This document shows positions 51,015-61,801 of a stretch of 64,000 bases of DNA, piece by piece. Source of the stretch: Botryotinia globosa (taxonomy: Eukaryota > Ascomycota > Leotiomycetes > Helotiales > Sclerotiniaceae); NCBI GenBank assembly GCA_014898425.1, contig RCSZ01000003.1, positions 2,232,001-2,296,000 on the forward strand. The letters run 5' to 3'. Position numbers and translations under genes: made by a program. The notes beneath the pieces are model-generated. The model did not search any database. It was not told where the DNA came from and saw nothing but the letters and a program-made list of their open reading frames with translations. Every line of letters starts with the position of its first letter. The first letter of the stretch is position 1.

Positions 51015-53070
51015 ATGAGAATAGAGGGTAACCTGGAGTTTCTGCGATATTTACGGCGCGCTGTCACGGAGTATCTGGTACATAAGAATGATAAGATGCA
51101 AAGGAGGGGTGGGATGAAGGCTCTCGAGATGTTGCGTCGGGCGCAAAACGACATTCCATCAGGGCTAGATCCCGTCAAGAATATGTGCCAAAGATGGTAT
51201 CATTCTTCGGTATTGAAAAACGAAATTCTGTACATCTATGGGGGCTATGAAACTTTTGTCGGATCTAACAATCATGGTGGCATAACCGGGAGTATCACTT
51301 TGGGTACAAGTGAGTTAACAGCTTTCAATTCGAGGCTCAGCTGATAAAAGTTATAGATAACTATATGATAGGTGTTGAAATGAACGAATCCTGGAATAGG
51401 ACAAAGGCTTCCGCAAGTCTGCCACTGGTATCGGAGCAGGTATTTCTCTCTGATTCCGAATCATCAAATGCGTTTTCATCTGTAGTGCTCAACGGTGCTC
51501 TTTTTTCTGGAACTCCTGCTGGCAATGAAATATATTTATATGGTGGAACCGAGCAAAGCATGAATACGAGCTTCTATGGCTACACCGGCCCTACGTCACC
51601 AAATCAGACCCTAATGTCTTATGATTTAGCTCAAAATATATGGGCCACGATTGACGTAGACTCTACAATACCTGAAAAACCTAGTTTCGGGGCGAGCGCT
51701 GATATTCCGGATCAAGGTCTTGGGTTTTACTTCAATGGCGAGATCAATAACGGGTCGAGCACAGAAACGACTTCAATTCCTGCGGGCAGTTCTGTGCCCC
51801 TGGAGGGCATGGTTATGTTAAATATGACGGACAATACGACGAGGAATATCTCCACTGCAGCCATAGACACAAACTCGAGGACAGGTGGCCTTTTACAATA
51901 TATACCTGGAATAGGAGAGAATGGCAAAGGCATACTGATACAATTTGGTGGTATGTATCGTCAAGCTGGTGAATTTTCAGACGAACTAGGAGGCACTCTA
52001 GTAGGTTCCAACAAGCCCTTGATAGCATGGAAAATCTTTCTAACCCGTCTCACTAGGCTCCAATGGATCAAATCAATATTTTCGATATAAACAGTGCATA
52101 TAATGGAGGGAACGGGTCTTGGTATACTCAACAAGCCTCGGGAAATATTCCCCCAAGAAGGATCGATTCTTGTACCGTAGTCGCCACTGCTCCTGATAAT
52201 TCGAGTTACAATATATACCTTTATGGCGGACAAGATGGAGGTTCTGTATCTTATGACGATGTATTCGTGCTCTCATTACCTTCATTCACGTGGATACAAG
52301 TTTATGAGTCTGTACCAGGCAGTCCACGCTTTGGACACACCTGCCATGTAGTTGGAAATAGACAGATGTTAACGGTTGGTGGGGCTCAGAAGAAGTACTC
52401 ATCTTATTGTGATTGGGAAAGTTCGGGGGTGGCTATCTACGATATGTACACTTTATCATGGACATCAACGTTCTATCATGACGCCAACAGATACATTGTC
52501 CCAGGTAATATTACTGATGTTATTGGTGGAAAGTAAGTATTCTTCAACTCTGTAAATCATATTCATGACTAATCAATGAACAGTTCCAGTGGTTTTGCAC
52601 AACTCACTCGCCCTTCTAAGGACTTTGCAAACGCGAATGTCGCCTCACTTTTCAATCAAGCTTTACTGTCCACAAATACCAACACCTCCAGCACTACCAA
52701 CACTACTGGCAGTACTACGACTAACTCATCTGCTACAGCTTCGACGGCAAGTAATAATGTAAACCATGGTGCAAGTACCGGCGTGATAGCCGGCGCTACC
52801 ATTGGAGTCGTGGTTGCTGTTCTTATAATCTCTTCTCTGGTATGGGTATGGCGCAGATCATCCGCGGCTGGTCGCACCAAAAATCAAGAAGGGTCGAGGA
52901 CTGATTCGCGCCAGTCTCTCATTGTGGAAGATGGGAAAGCCCTTAATCGGCTACGAGCAAATGTAATGAGCATGGCTTACGATCCTAGCAATCCTTGTCG
53001 TGTGCCTGGAATAGAGGCACCAAAGGAACAGGCCCGTGAGAAATTGGAGTCTTCACTTTCTATTAATTGA
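51015..53070 (+). CDS. kelch-repeat protein with one transmembrane helix, 633 aa
   Basis: Four exons (51015-51309, 51357-52000, 52057-52532, 52584-53070) join in frame. Kelch-type beta-propeller blades are visible from residue 55: MCQRWYHSSVLKNEILYIYGG, GNEIYLYGGTEQ, GILIQFGG, YNIYLYGGQDGG and RFGHTCHVVGNRQMLTVGG. A Ser/Thr/Asn-rich stalk (about 500-535, many NxT/S sites) leads into a single hydrophobic helix (about 537-558, GVIAGATIGVVVAVL...) followed by WRR and a 70-residue basic tail. This layout is typical of fungal cell-surface kelch proteins with an extracellular propeller. The first 54 residues are charged and lack a signal peptide, so the true first exon may lie upstream or secretion may have been lost. 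Start chosen as the first Met of the open frame. Confidence 0.8.
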
Positions 53071-54904
53071 AAGAATATTTCAAATGGAAATATTTAATTG
53101 GCTTAGTTTCGGTGTGCATATAGCATAAGTGTCTAATTTTATCTCTTTTCTACAATATTTCCAATGACCTCGTGAGCGTTGTTTATCTTACAGGCTAGAT
53201 AAGAAACTTGCTAGTCATCTGAGAAGTATTTAATTTACAAGATATGACATCTCAACCAGTTTGCCTGTTGGTGTTTGGTGATTGCCCCATCACCAACACC
53301 GTTCGCATCTCCCACGTCATAGCCGTAAACCCGACTTTTGGCGACCAAGATTGGGAGGCGACTACTTTATACACAAACACGGATTATTTGCAAGAACATA
53401 ATGACCTGAATCACAGGAGATGAATTATGTTATAGATTTTGCATTGAATTACCAGAGAAGCTAGTATGTCTCCGAAATCTGAGAAGTGATGGCCCACCTG
53501 GGTGTTCTAGGGTGGTTTAGCCATGGTCTCAAGACTTCTTATTTTAAGGAGATGGGTAAATTTAATTCTTTTAGTGCTTAATATTAAGTATGAGTATGCC
53601 TGTCTGATTATACATTCTCCCATGAAGATGACCCGAATTTCTGGGTTCGTGGCATTAGCGAGAATCAAAGGGGTTTGACAATATGATTAGATCAAAAGAT
53701 CAAATTTCGTTGTAAAAAAGAGACACACACAATCATAACATAATACCGATTATTATATCACATGGACAGTTTATACCAGTTTGTATCATTATTCTGTCAG
53801 TTTCATGTTTTTTTGTTTTGTTTTGTTGAACAATCACGCGGAAGATGGCGGGATGGAAGATGCTGTAGGAAGACCTCAGAAAGTGTTATATAAATACGCA
53901 TGTAGAGTATTCTACGCGCTCTATGTGATTAGCTTCTAGATTTTCTAGATTGTTTTATTTCTAGATATTTTTTCGGTAGTGCCCTACCTCATTATTCATA
54001 AATTCTGTTGAGAAGGTCTATTCGTTTTCCAACACATCTCATTCTAGCCCAGAAATCTTTCAAATCAGCATAAAGTAGCAACATACATTGGTATACGCTA
54101 AGTAGAACATTCAAGGACTCAATTGATTTCCTGAAGCGTTGCCTAACTAGAATCCTGTGACGGACTCTAGAACCAAAATGGAAAACTGATGGGAATCAAC
54201 CTGCCGGATTGCTACTGTATCCTACGTTTTTTCTGCTACATTGTTGTTGGATTGAACACATACATGGCCATGAACGACACCCCAGTGGGAAATTTATCAG
54301 GCGATAAACAGTATCACTGGTCTTCACTGTTTCAACTCGCCCTGATTCGGGGGGCACTTATAATTAGTGGGATCGTAGCCAATCTATCATACTGAGCGTC
54401 TGGTTCATTGCTAGTATCCAAAAAAATCAGGAGATGGACAGAGTCTTACTGATTCAACGGTACCAAAATTATATGCAAACGTTTGCCGAAACACAATTAC
54501 TTATCGATACGGTTAGTATGAGATTTCAGGTATTCAGCTACGTATACTACACTGAGCAATGCCAGCGTAGTCATGTCGGCCGTATTTGTGAATGACCGTC
54601 TAATCAGCGAGTATGGTAATGTTGGTAGGCAGTACAAAACTTGCAGCTAATCCATGTTCGGCCATGTGCATTTGACTGCAAAATTATGGAGGGGCTTAGT
54701 GCGGTTTATAAAATGTTATAAAAGATACCAAGACGTAATATTCAGAATCATTCCATTTCAAAATATCACAATTTATCAAACAACTCAACAAGTTTTCACT
54801 TGAAACAAAATTGTCTCTCGAGGCTCAAGAATACTTGATACATCATTCCAACAAATCCTCCAAACTTCATTTGCAAAAGTCGATAATTTTCACGAATCAC
54901 CAAA
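53071..54904. other. 1.8-kb intergenic region upstream of the paralog cluster
   Basis: No recognisable gene. Short frames such as 54189-54395 have no motif. The last 200 bp hold the promoter of the first cluster gene. Confidence 0.4.
54707..54724 (+). promoter_or_regulatory. paired TATA boxes upstream of first cluster gene
   Basis: TATAAAA (54707-54713) and TATAAAAG (54717-54724) lie about 180-200 bp before the ATG at 54905. The intervening leader is A/C-rich and unstructured, as in strongly expressed fungal genes. No transcript data support it. Confidence 0.5.
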
Positions 54905-55579
54905 ATGGGCAACAAAAACTATCGTGGTCGCGTTACCCAGATCCCGGCTTCTAAGAAATACACGGAGGCAAAGTTGGCGGCAGAGCAGACCCGCGAAGAG
55001 GATCAACAACTTACTGAACAGAACCAAAAATTGGCCATTGCTTATGAGTTGCATGCCAAGCAAGTTGAAGACAAAAAGTATGCGCAAGATTTCGATTACT
55101 CATCCCTTCCCCAACATTGGGCATTACAAGTCAAGAAGGATAGCGGGACACCCAAGTTGTTTATCCAGATTGATATCATACACCCGAACCGTACTGCTAA
55201 AGAGGTAAATTTCCTCCAGATTCTTCCCAAGTATGCACCAATGATCAAAAACGTCGAGATTCTTCTCATCGCTCCGGCATTTCACAACTCTGGAGAAATC
55301 TACAATCTCCGAATCAAGAATATGATCAAGACTATCGATGTTCTTAATAATTTTGATCTCGAAAATGTTCACTTCCTCATCTCCGTCAACAGACCCAATA
55401 ATTTCCAGCAAATGAAGCTCGCTGCCGCCTGTTTCGGCTTGAAATTTGGTAGTTGGACAATGGGAACAGTATTGTTTGGCGACCTGCAGAAGGAAATGAA
55501 TGTGGGAAGTCGGAGTTCAATTTCTCGCAGATTAGCCGGGGTATATAGGAGTGAGTTTTTGACTCAAAATAGTACTTAG
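54905..55579 (+). CDS. uncharacterised tandem-family protein, member 1 (224 aa)
   Basis: Single exon; not a family I recognise. Residues 1-8 (MGNKNYRG) match the start of members 2 and 3. Residues 15-62 are charged, Gln/Lys/Glu-rich and probably helical or coiled coil. A conserved globular core follows: FDYSSLPQHWALQV (63-76), LFIQIDIIH (85-93), VEILLIAPAFH (117-127), YNLRIKNMIKTIDVLNNF (133-150) and NNFQQMKLAAACFGLKF (165-181), then SWTM and a basic RRLAGVYRSEF end. The alternation of beta-like (LFIQIDII, VEILLIA, VHFLISV) and helical segments suggests an alpha/beta fold. No signal peptide, membrane helix or catalytic signature seen. The leader has two TATA boxes. Confidence 0.85.
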   Translation: MGNKNYRGRVTQIPASKKYTEAKLAAEQTREEDQQLTEQNQKLAIAYELHAKQVEDKKYAQDFDYSSLPQHWALQVKKDSGTPKLFIQIDIIHPNRTAKEVNFLQILPKYAPMIKNVEILLIAPAFHNSGEIYNLRIKNMIKTIDVLNNFDLENVHFLISVNRPNNFQQMKLAAACFGLKFGSWTMGTVLFGDLQKEMNVGSRSSISRRLAGVYRSEFLTQNST

Positions 55580-56723
55580 TTGGGCATCGATTGTATGCGA
55601 CGAGCAGTGGGGAATCTGGATAGCCTAGAGACCTAGAGAATCCATATGAAAGATTTTATAGGCAGGGAAACGTTTTATTATGATATCAGAGACGATTCCT
55701 TGCGGAGAGTATCAGGGAGCTCTAAATAGATCACATCACTCGCACGCCGCTACCTGGGGCATCAATGCAAAATGAATATAATCATCAAGCAATCAGCCTA
55801 ATTTCTGAAATGGATATGACTTTGATCTGAGAGTACATAATTGGTGTGTATATGGCAGATCAACAAAATTGTGATCTCTTCAAACTGTGATTAATCAAAA
55901 CTCGAAAATAGAAAGTTATTATATACCAAAATTCTATGGATATTTTTCCATCACAACGAGGAATCAAAAGAGAGAGTGAAATTTGATACAACTCTTCGGA
56001 CCATGACGGAAAGATAAGTAACGTGCTGTGAATATCGAATGTTCATAATGTCACGATACAATAACACCCTGGAAATTCCCTGGAGTTAAGTGAATCCCAA
56101 TTACCAAAACATTCGGAAATGCTCTAGGATTTTGAAAAATTTACATTGTTAGCTTACAAAAGACATTCAATACTATGACTATCTAGCTATTAGCTTTATT
56201 TAAATGACACGGCAATGTGTTGAATTCTCAATACATTCATTCCGCATCATAAAAATTCGAAATGCAACGCATCTTAACTTTGATACGGGTTATATTACGG
56301 TGGATTATTCGATGTAGTTGATGAATAAATTCACTAATTCTACGTACACATCAGTTAGTTAGCAGGGTCACAGAGTTTGAGCGGCTAGCCGTACTATTAG
56401 CTGTTCCATACACTTCGATACGTCGATACTTGCACGGAATACGGCTAGTTTGACGACACAGTTAGATGAAATTGCTTTGGGAGCAGTAGGAGAGTTATCT
56501 TGCAGTTAGTAAGATAGTATATATGTATTCTTCTTTCTCTAGAATCCGGAATCTTTTTACAATACGTTTTCCAAACATTGCATTGAAATCCTCACATCCA
56601 CAACGAAGAACAACAACATTCAAACGCTCAAGCTTCTTCAACTTATCCTTTCAATACAGAATTCTTCGTAGTTCTTACTACAAATACTATTTAAAACCTT
56701 AAAAAGCCACTCGAAACTTCACG
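55580..56723. other. intergenic between cluster members 1 and 2
   Basis: No gene recognised. A TATATA (56518-56523) lies about 200 bp before member 2, followed by a CT/CA-rich leader. Confidence 0.45.
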
Positions 56724-57401
56724 ATGGGTTCCAAAAACGCCCGCGGTCAAGCACCAGTCAAGCGTGCAGCTCAAATTTATGCAGAGCAAAAGGCAGCCGA
56801 GAAGCTTTCTACTGAACATCAGAAAGAAGCACAGAAGCAACAGGCTCAGCAAGCCAAGGACCAACAGTTGGTACAAGAGAAGGCTTTGGCTCTTCAACGC
56901 ATCTTCAACTTTGACTACACCACTTTACCTAAGCACGCTGCGATCAAGGTAGTAAAAGACGCCATCACCGGAACTGTCAAGTTGCACATCAAAATTGACA
57001 TCATTCATCATCAAAAGACAGCCAACGAAGGCAATCTCAATGTTGTTCTTTCCAACTATGCGGATCTCATCACAAAGATTGAGTTCAGACTAGTCGCTCC
57101 AACATATCATAAATGCTCTGAGGCTTACAACCTTCGAGTCAGAAACATGATGCGAACTATCAACTGCCTTAACAAATTCAAGATTGACGAGTTTCAGTTT
57201 GTGGTCTCACTCAACAACGCCTCTAACTTCCATCAAATGAAGCTCGCAGCTTCAGCATTCGGCTTGAATTTTAAGGAATGGACAATGGCTACGGAGATTC
57301 TTAGGGTTAAGGGTAGATTCAGTGTTGATATTGGTAGTCCATGGGACCGTAGATTGACTGGTTTGTACAAGGCCCAGTTCTTAGTTCACAAGGAGAAGTG
57401 A
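56724..57401 (+). CDS. uncharacterised tandem-family protein, member 2 (225 aa)
   Basis: Single exon, the closest relative of member 1 by eye. It starts MGSKNARGQA, which fits the N-myristoylation pattern (Gly2, small residue at position 6). Residues 20-58 are Gln/Ala/Lys-rich and likely coiled coil. The core repeats the family blocks: FDYTTLPKHAAIKV (63-76), LHIKIDIIH (87-95), IEFRLVAPTYH (119-129), YNLRVRNMMRTINCLNKF (135-152) and SNFHQMKLAASAFGLNF (167-183), then EWTMATEI and RRLTGLYKAQFL. Same strand and spacing style as its neighbours, consistent with tandem duplication. No enzymatic motif recognised. Confidence 0.85.
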   Translation: MGSKNARGQAPVKRAAQIYAEQKAAEKLSTEHQKEAQKQQAQQAKDQQLVQEKALALQRIFNFDYTTLPKHAAIKVVKDAITGTVKLHIKIDIIHHQKTANEGNLNVVLSNYADLITKIEFRLVAPTYHKCSEAYNLRVRNMMRTINCLNKFKIDEFQFVVSLNNASNFHQMKLAASAFGLNFKEWTMATEILRVKGRFSVDIGSPWDRRLTGLYKAQFLVHKEK

Positions 57402-58780
57402 TACAGAATTGGAAAGTAGGAAGGGAAGATCATAGTTTGGCTATTGGTTTGCCTAGGGGATGCCATGTTTTCGGAAGTGATCATCAAAGCATTTCTAGCT
57501 TTTTACGAAGGTAGCATCATCTGATTGAAAATGCCAATACCTGAAATTGATGTGCCACTGATGAACCTTGAGTCTGTGACTCATTACATTGCATAAATAA
57601 CTACCAAGCTAACGAACTAGTAACTTAAAATATAATCTCTACATTCTCGATGGTAAGATTTCTCAACATGGGTCCTAATCAAAATGAACTTTACATATAA
57701 CATGCAATAAATATGTTCCCTTTTATTGGTACATTTGAGGAGAGAAGACGAAAGACGTTACAATTTTACTTGAGTCAAGTAAGTATACAGATTGGATATT
57801 CTAGGGATATAGAATGAGAATTCGTATCATTTGTTGCTCGAAAGGTATCATAGACCTCGAATTAGACTCTCAAACATCGAAAATCCCTCGAAGATTCAAA
57901 ATAGTTGATTTTTTCAAATTTCATTGAGGTTTGACAGCTAGTACTGCCCTAGTACTATTCTCATTTATTAGAGTTTCTTTACTATTTTGAAGTAACTCCT
58001 CGAATAATTATCATGCTATTTCCAGATTTCTTGCATAACACAGTGTAATGCATGTTTACAATCACAAATTTTGCAATCAAATTTTTTCTTTACAGTGAAC
58101 AATTCACTTTATATATTTTGTAAATAATCTATTGATATAACTCTAGAGTCGTTAAAGGTTATCTAGGGATACACTATCTATTTCCTGGAAGAATTTAATC
58201 TATGAATGAGAACAATTCGTCTATCTTCGAGCTTCAGTATAAATTAACAACTTCACGAAAGAATTACTATTATACACTTCTGTCTGTGAACTTCTCTCTA
58301 TCAGAATCTCGGTATATTGATTATAATGAAGGTTAATGTTAAGCGAGTCACAGTTAATGAATGATAGTTGGGGAATTAGGCGAAGGAAGAACTCTCATAC
58401 GGCCAAATAACAAGATTGATTCCCAAATAATAACCACAAAGATCATGCATTAACCTTTTGAGTGGCTGCTTCTACTTTCATATGATGATTAATGACACGT
58501 CAATCATTTGATAAGATACTACCTAGAATTCTCGCAAATGTGGCTGTGTAAAGTTCCAAGAAATGTGGTGAATCACCCCAAAGTGAATATATATAATCTT
58601 TTCCTCCACTCTATGTATAGAAAATGAACTATGTCATATTAAAGCCTTCCAAATACCAAAGAATTGGTTAATTACGGTTCAGGTACGGCGAGTTACAAGA
58701 CTTGGTTAATGCAGTAGAATGAATCACTCGGCTAGAGACACTAGCGTCGACCGACAGATGAGCTGTCGTATCACATTATC

Positions 58781-58789
58781 TATATAAAG
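58781..58789 (+). promoter_or_regulatory. TATA box upstream of third cluster gene
   Basis: TATATAAAG lies about 305 bp before the ATG, or about 236 nt if the predicted leader intron is removed. This is close to the TATA-to-ATG spacing of members 1 and 2. Confidence 0.5.
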
Positions 58790-58965
58790 ATTTCTTTTGA
58801 CCCCAGAATTCCAATATTTTTTTGAGAAGTACCTTTCCTACAACATCTAAGATAAATACCTTCTTCACAACATCCAAAACAAAGATCCACAACTCATCAT
58901 CAAATTCTTCCATCCACAAACAAGTTCGACTTCAAAACACCTGAACTTCCATACTCTTTCATAAA

Positions 58966-59034
58966 GTAAGGATCCATCCATACACAAGTTCCTCATAGTA
59001 TCTACTTTATATCAGTGCTGACCATCATATCCAG
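58966..59034 (+). other. predicted 5'-leader intron of third cluster gene
   Basis: A GTAAGG donor, a GCTGAC branch-like site and a CCAG acceptor enclose 69 nt, a normal intron size here. It ends 59 nt before the ATG. No transcript evidence. Confidence 0.4.
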
Positions 59035-59093
59035 GTCTATTAAAACTTTTAATATCCCAATCCTTTTCCCGTTTATCACCATCCAACTTCAAG

Positions 59094-59837
59094 ATGGGCA
59101 GCAAGAATAACCGTGGACAGGCCAAGCTTGTACCAATGTCTGTCAAGATTGCACAGGAGCAGAAGAATAAGAAAGAAGAACTTGCTGCAAAGATGTCAGC
59201 TGCAGACGAGAAGTGGTATCAGCAGAAGGCTTCCTGGAACAAGCTACAGGCAGAGAAGAAGGCTGCGTGGAACAAGTTGCAGTTAGAGAAGAAGGCTGCT
59301 GAAGAGAAGAAGTTAGCCAACAAGAAGATTACCGAGGAGAATGCCAAGAAGGTTGCTGCAACTATCCAGTATGAGTGCATCCAAAAGCACTACGCAATCG
59401 TTCTTCGAGAAAACGGTGATGAGAAGAAGCTTTTCATCGATCTCAATTTCATCGCTGATCCGCCAACCGATATGATGGCATTGATGAAGGTCCTTCCAGA
59501 GTACACTTCATCTATCACCAAAGTTCAGATTAAGATGGTTCAGCCCATGCAACACGGATCGCGGGCAGTCTATCAGCAACGCGTCAACAATATGAATAAA
59601 TTGGTTGAGCAGCTCAACTCTTTTGCACTCACCGAGCTCGACATCCTCGTTGACATTGACAACGAGAACAACTTCCAGCAATTGAAGCTTGCTGCGGCTT
59701 TTAACGGCCTTAAGTTCCAGGATTGGTGTATGGAGTACCAAATCATGACCAGTTCTGAGCACTATCCAATCGAGCGATACAGCTCTTACGGAAAGCGACT
59801 CCGCGGTGTATACCGCACTGAGTATGTTGCTCAGTAA
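59094..59837 (+). CDS. uncharacterised tandem-family protein, member 3 (247 aa)
   Basis: Single exon. It starts MGSKNNRGQAKL, which fits the N-myristoylation pattern. Residues 18-88 are a long Lys/Glu/Ala coiled-coil-like stretch with a duplicated 11-residue unit (ASWNKLQAEKK / AAWNKLQLEKK, about 46-67). The family core is more diverged: IQKHYAIVLREN (96-107), LFIDLNFI (113-120), VQIKMVQPMQH (144-154), YQQRVNNMNKLVEQLNSFAL (160-179), LDILVDIDNENNFQQLKLAA (182-201), then GLKFQDWCMEYQI and RLRGVYRTEYVAQ. The codon use of lysine (mostly AAG) suggests good expression. A leader intron and TATA box are predicted upstream. Function unknown. Confidence 0.85.
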   Translation: MGSKNNRGQAKLVPMSVKIAQEQKNKKEELAAKMSAADEKWYQQKASWNKLQAEKKAAWNKLQLEKKAAEEKKLANKKITEENAKKVAATIQYECIQKHYAIVLRENGDEKKLFIDLNFIADPPTDMMALMKVLPEYTSSITKVQIKMVQPMQHGSRAVYQQRVNNMNKLVEQLNSFALTELDILVDIDNENNFQQLKLAAAFNGLKFQDWCMEYQIMTSSEHYPIERYSSYGKRLRGVYRTEYVAQ

Positions 59838-60982
59838 ATAGCGATCTTTCTGACAGTGTGGATGCTGGGGAGAACCTTTGCAGTACAGCGAACCTTGTTC
59901 TACTTTCGCATTGGTAACGGCATGGGGGAGGTTTTGTTGGGGAACTAGCTAGTGGGAGAGAGTTCATCATGTTGGATTGAACGACACTCTACTGGCTGGT
60001 TGATATTCATTTGATTCTTTATTTCGGAGGCGAGGGTTTTGCTATGTCCCAAAGGGTTCGGACTTTTAGCATTTAGCATAGCAACGACTAATACCTTTTA
60101 CTTGACTACATATGCAATGTGATTCTGTCTTTAAGTGATAGTTGTTAAAATTATGAATTGCTACAATTAATAGCCTGCTTCTAGTACAATTTTGAAATAT
60201 GGGCGTCCCTCAAGTTATGGGGGGTATGTCAACTAGTTTTCATAGTTGGTAGCTTAAATTGTACCATTGAAGTGATGAATTCCCATAAATGATGACTTGG
60301 AGTGTGAAAATATAGGTATTTGGATGCCCTGAAGGAGTCAGCAACTACTTCTGTCTTTAAATTGAGATATCTTGGAGTAAATGACGTTATTTCACATAGG
60401 TAGGGTTCAGGTCTTTTATCCAGAGAAGGAAAATTCAACATCTCATTGCTACACAATTGATTCGTGATTTTACAACTATCGAGCCTAGAAAATCCATTAT
60501 CTGCCTTATTCAATTTTATGCTCTACACCACGATACTTCAAGGTCTAAAGACTAGCAATAGCAATGAACGTTTTGTTGACGTCCGAGAGGTTATTTAGAA
60601 CCCGAGATTTCAATCTTCATGCCTCCAATAAGCGTTTAGTTACCACGCCTTAGAAGTAAGAAATGATGCTAAAACAATCTAAAATATTAAAGAAGCCGCA
60701 GTGAATGTATACATGTGACATCTTTGCTTATGAATTAAACTTTTCATTTCATCAGACACTACGGCAGCATAGGTTGCTGTACCCTTTCGTGTATTTCGCT
60801 CTGGAAATAAATTACGGCATACCCCGCAGTAACAAATACTTCTATAAGAACATCCATATCCATCGGTCAGAAGGAACAAAAACTCAAACATCTTCCCATA
60901 CTCAAGACACTCCCTATCTGAGAATTACCTCGACTCAAACCTTTGACCTTTTGTTTACCAACCGATTTTCTCCAAAGTAAAT
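59838..60982. other. intergenic between cluster members 3 and 4
   Basis: No recognisable gene. A few short frames without motifs. No clear TATA box was seen before member 4. Confidence 0.4.
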
Positions 60983-61801
60983 ATGACTTTAAGCGACCAC
61001 GATGACGGCAGTCAATCCACCCAAGTCGAGCATGTTGTCAGCAATCACGGCGATGGTATCCAATCCATCCAAGGAAAGCAGGCTGACAACAACCACGATG
61101 AAGGTAGCCAATCTATCCAGGGAGAGCAAGCAGATAGCAATCACAGCAATGGTAGCCAATCCATCCAAGGAAAGCAGGCTGACAACAACCACGATGAAGG
61201 TAACCAATCTATCCAGGGAGAGCAAGCAGATAACAATCACGGCGATGGCAGCCAACCTGTTCAAGAAGACCAACCTGCCCAACAAGATGAGCTTGTTGTC
61301 CCGGGATCTAATATTGTAGAGTTCGACTTCTCGACCCTTCCTCAAAACCCCGCCTTGACCATTGAGAAGACCGGCGACAATGTTCAGATGATTGTCGACC
61401 TCGAGTTTTCCAAGCTGGAGTCGCCCCAGGAAATTCAAGCTCTTTTACAGGCTCTTATCGAATACGCTGCGGTCATCTACGACGTCAAGATTCTCATCAA
61501 GGCCCCCAAAGAGCATCGCAATGTCACGGCGCGCGAAGGTAGAATTGCTACCGTCTCCATGGTCATTTCCATTTTGAACACCTTCCATCTCGCAAAAGTG
61601 GAGGTCATCGCCCGTCTCGACGACTACGATAGCTTTGAGCAACTCGATCCTACTATCGCCGCATATCGTTTGCGACTTCGCAATTGGACTTTGGCGTACG
61701 AGATTTTGGGTCTCGATGGCACGTGGGAAATCCCTGTAGACAGCGAGGATGAATTGAGACTTCGTCGTCGTCACAGAAATTTTTTCCACAAGAGAAGATA
61801 A
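60983..61801 (+). CDS. uncharacterised tandem-family protein, member 4, with N-terminal 16-aa repeats (272 aa)
   Basis: Single exon, the most diverged member. Instead of the MGxKNxRG start and coiled coil it has six acidic 16-residue repeats (residues 6-101; consensus H-x-x-G-x-Q-S-I-Q-G-K/E-Q-A-D-N-N). The C-terminal core still follows the family plan: FDFSTLPQNPALTIEK (114-129), VQMIVDLEF, LLQALIEYAAVIYDVKILIKAP, an ILNTFHLAKVEVIARLDD segment, YDSFEQLDPTIAAYRLRLRNW, TLAYEI, and a very basic Arg-rich tail. Position after three same-strand relatives and the shared core support paralogy; recognition is by eye. Function unknown. The N-terminus was probably acquired or replaced after duplication. 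Confidence 0.78.
   Translation: MTLSDHDDGSQSTQVEHVVSNHGDGIQSIQGKQADNNHDEGSQSIQGEQADSNHSNGSQSIQGKQADNNHDEGNQSIQGEQADNNHGDGSQPVQEDQPAQQDELVVPGSNIVEFDFSTLPQNPALTIEKTGDNVQMIVDLEFSKLESPQEIQALLQALIEYAAVIYDVKILIKAPKEHRNVTAREGRIATVSMVISILNTFHLAKVEVIARLDDYDSFEQLDPTIAAYRLRLRNWTLAYEILGLDGTWEIPVDSEDELRLRRRHRNFFHKRR
60998..61285 (+). repeat. in-frame 48-bp tandem repeats (six units) in cluster member 4
   Basis: Six 16-codon units. Units 2-5 alternate in a higher-order 96-bp pattern (QGKQADNN / QGEQAD-N), indicating recent two-unit duplication. The first and last units are degenerate. Confidence 0.9.

Larger units (their letters stand above)
57402..59093. other. 1.7-kb intergenic region between cluster members 2 and 3
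   Basis: AT-rich but not RIP-like; no gene recognised. The distal part holds a TATATAAAG (58781-58789) and a probable 5' leader with an intron for member 3. Confidence 0.45.

Noticed and set aside
61002..61438. Long antisense and alternate-frame ORFs over the 16-aa repeats
   Set aside because: Shadows of the tandem 48-bp repeat; the sense frame alone continues into the conserved core.
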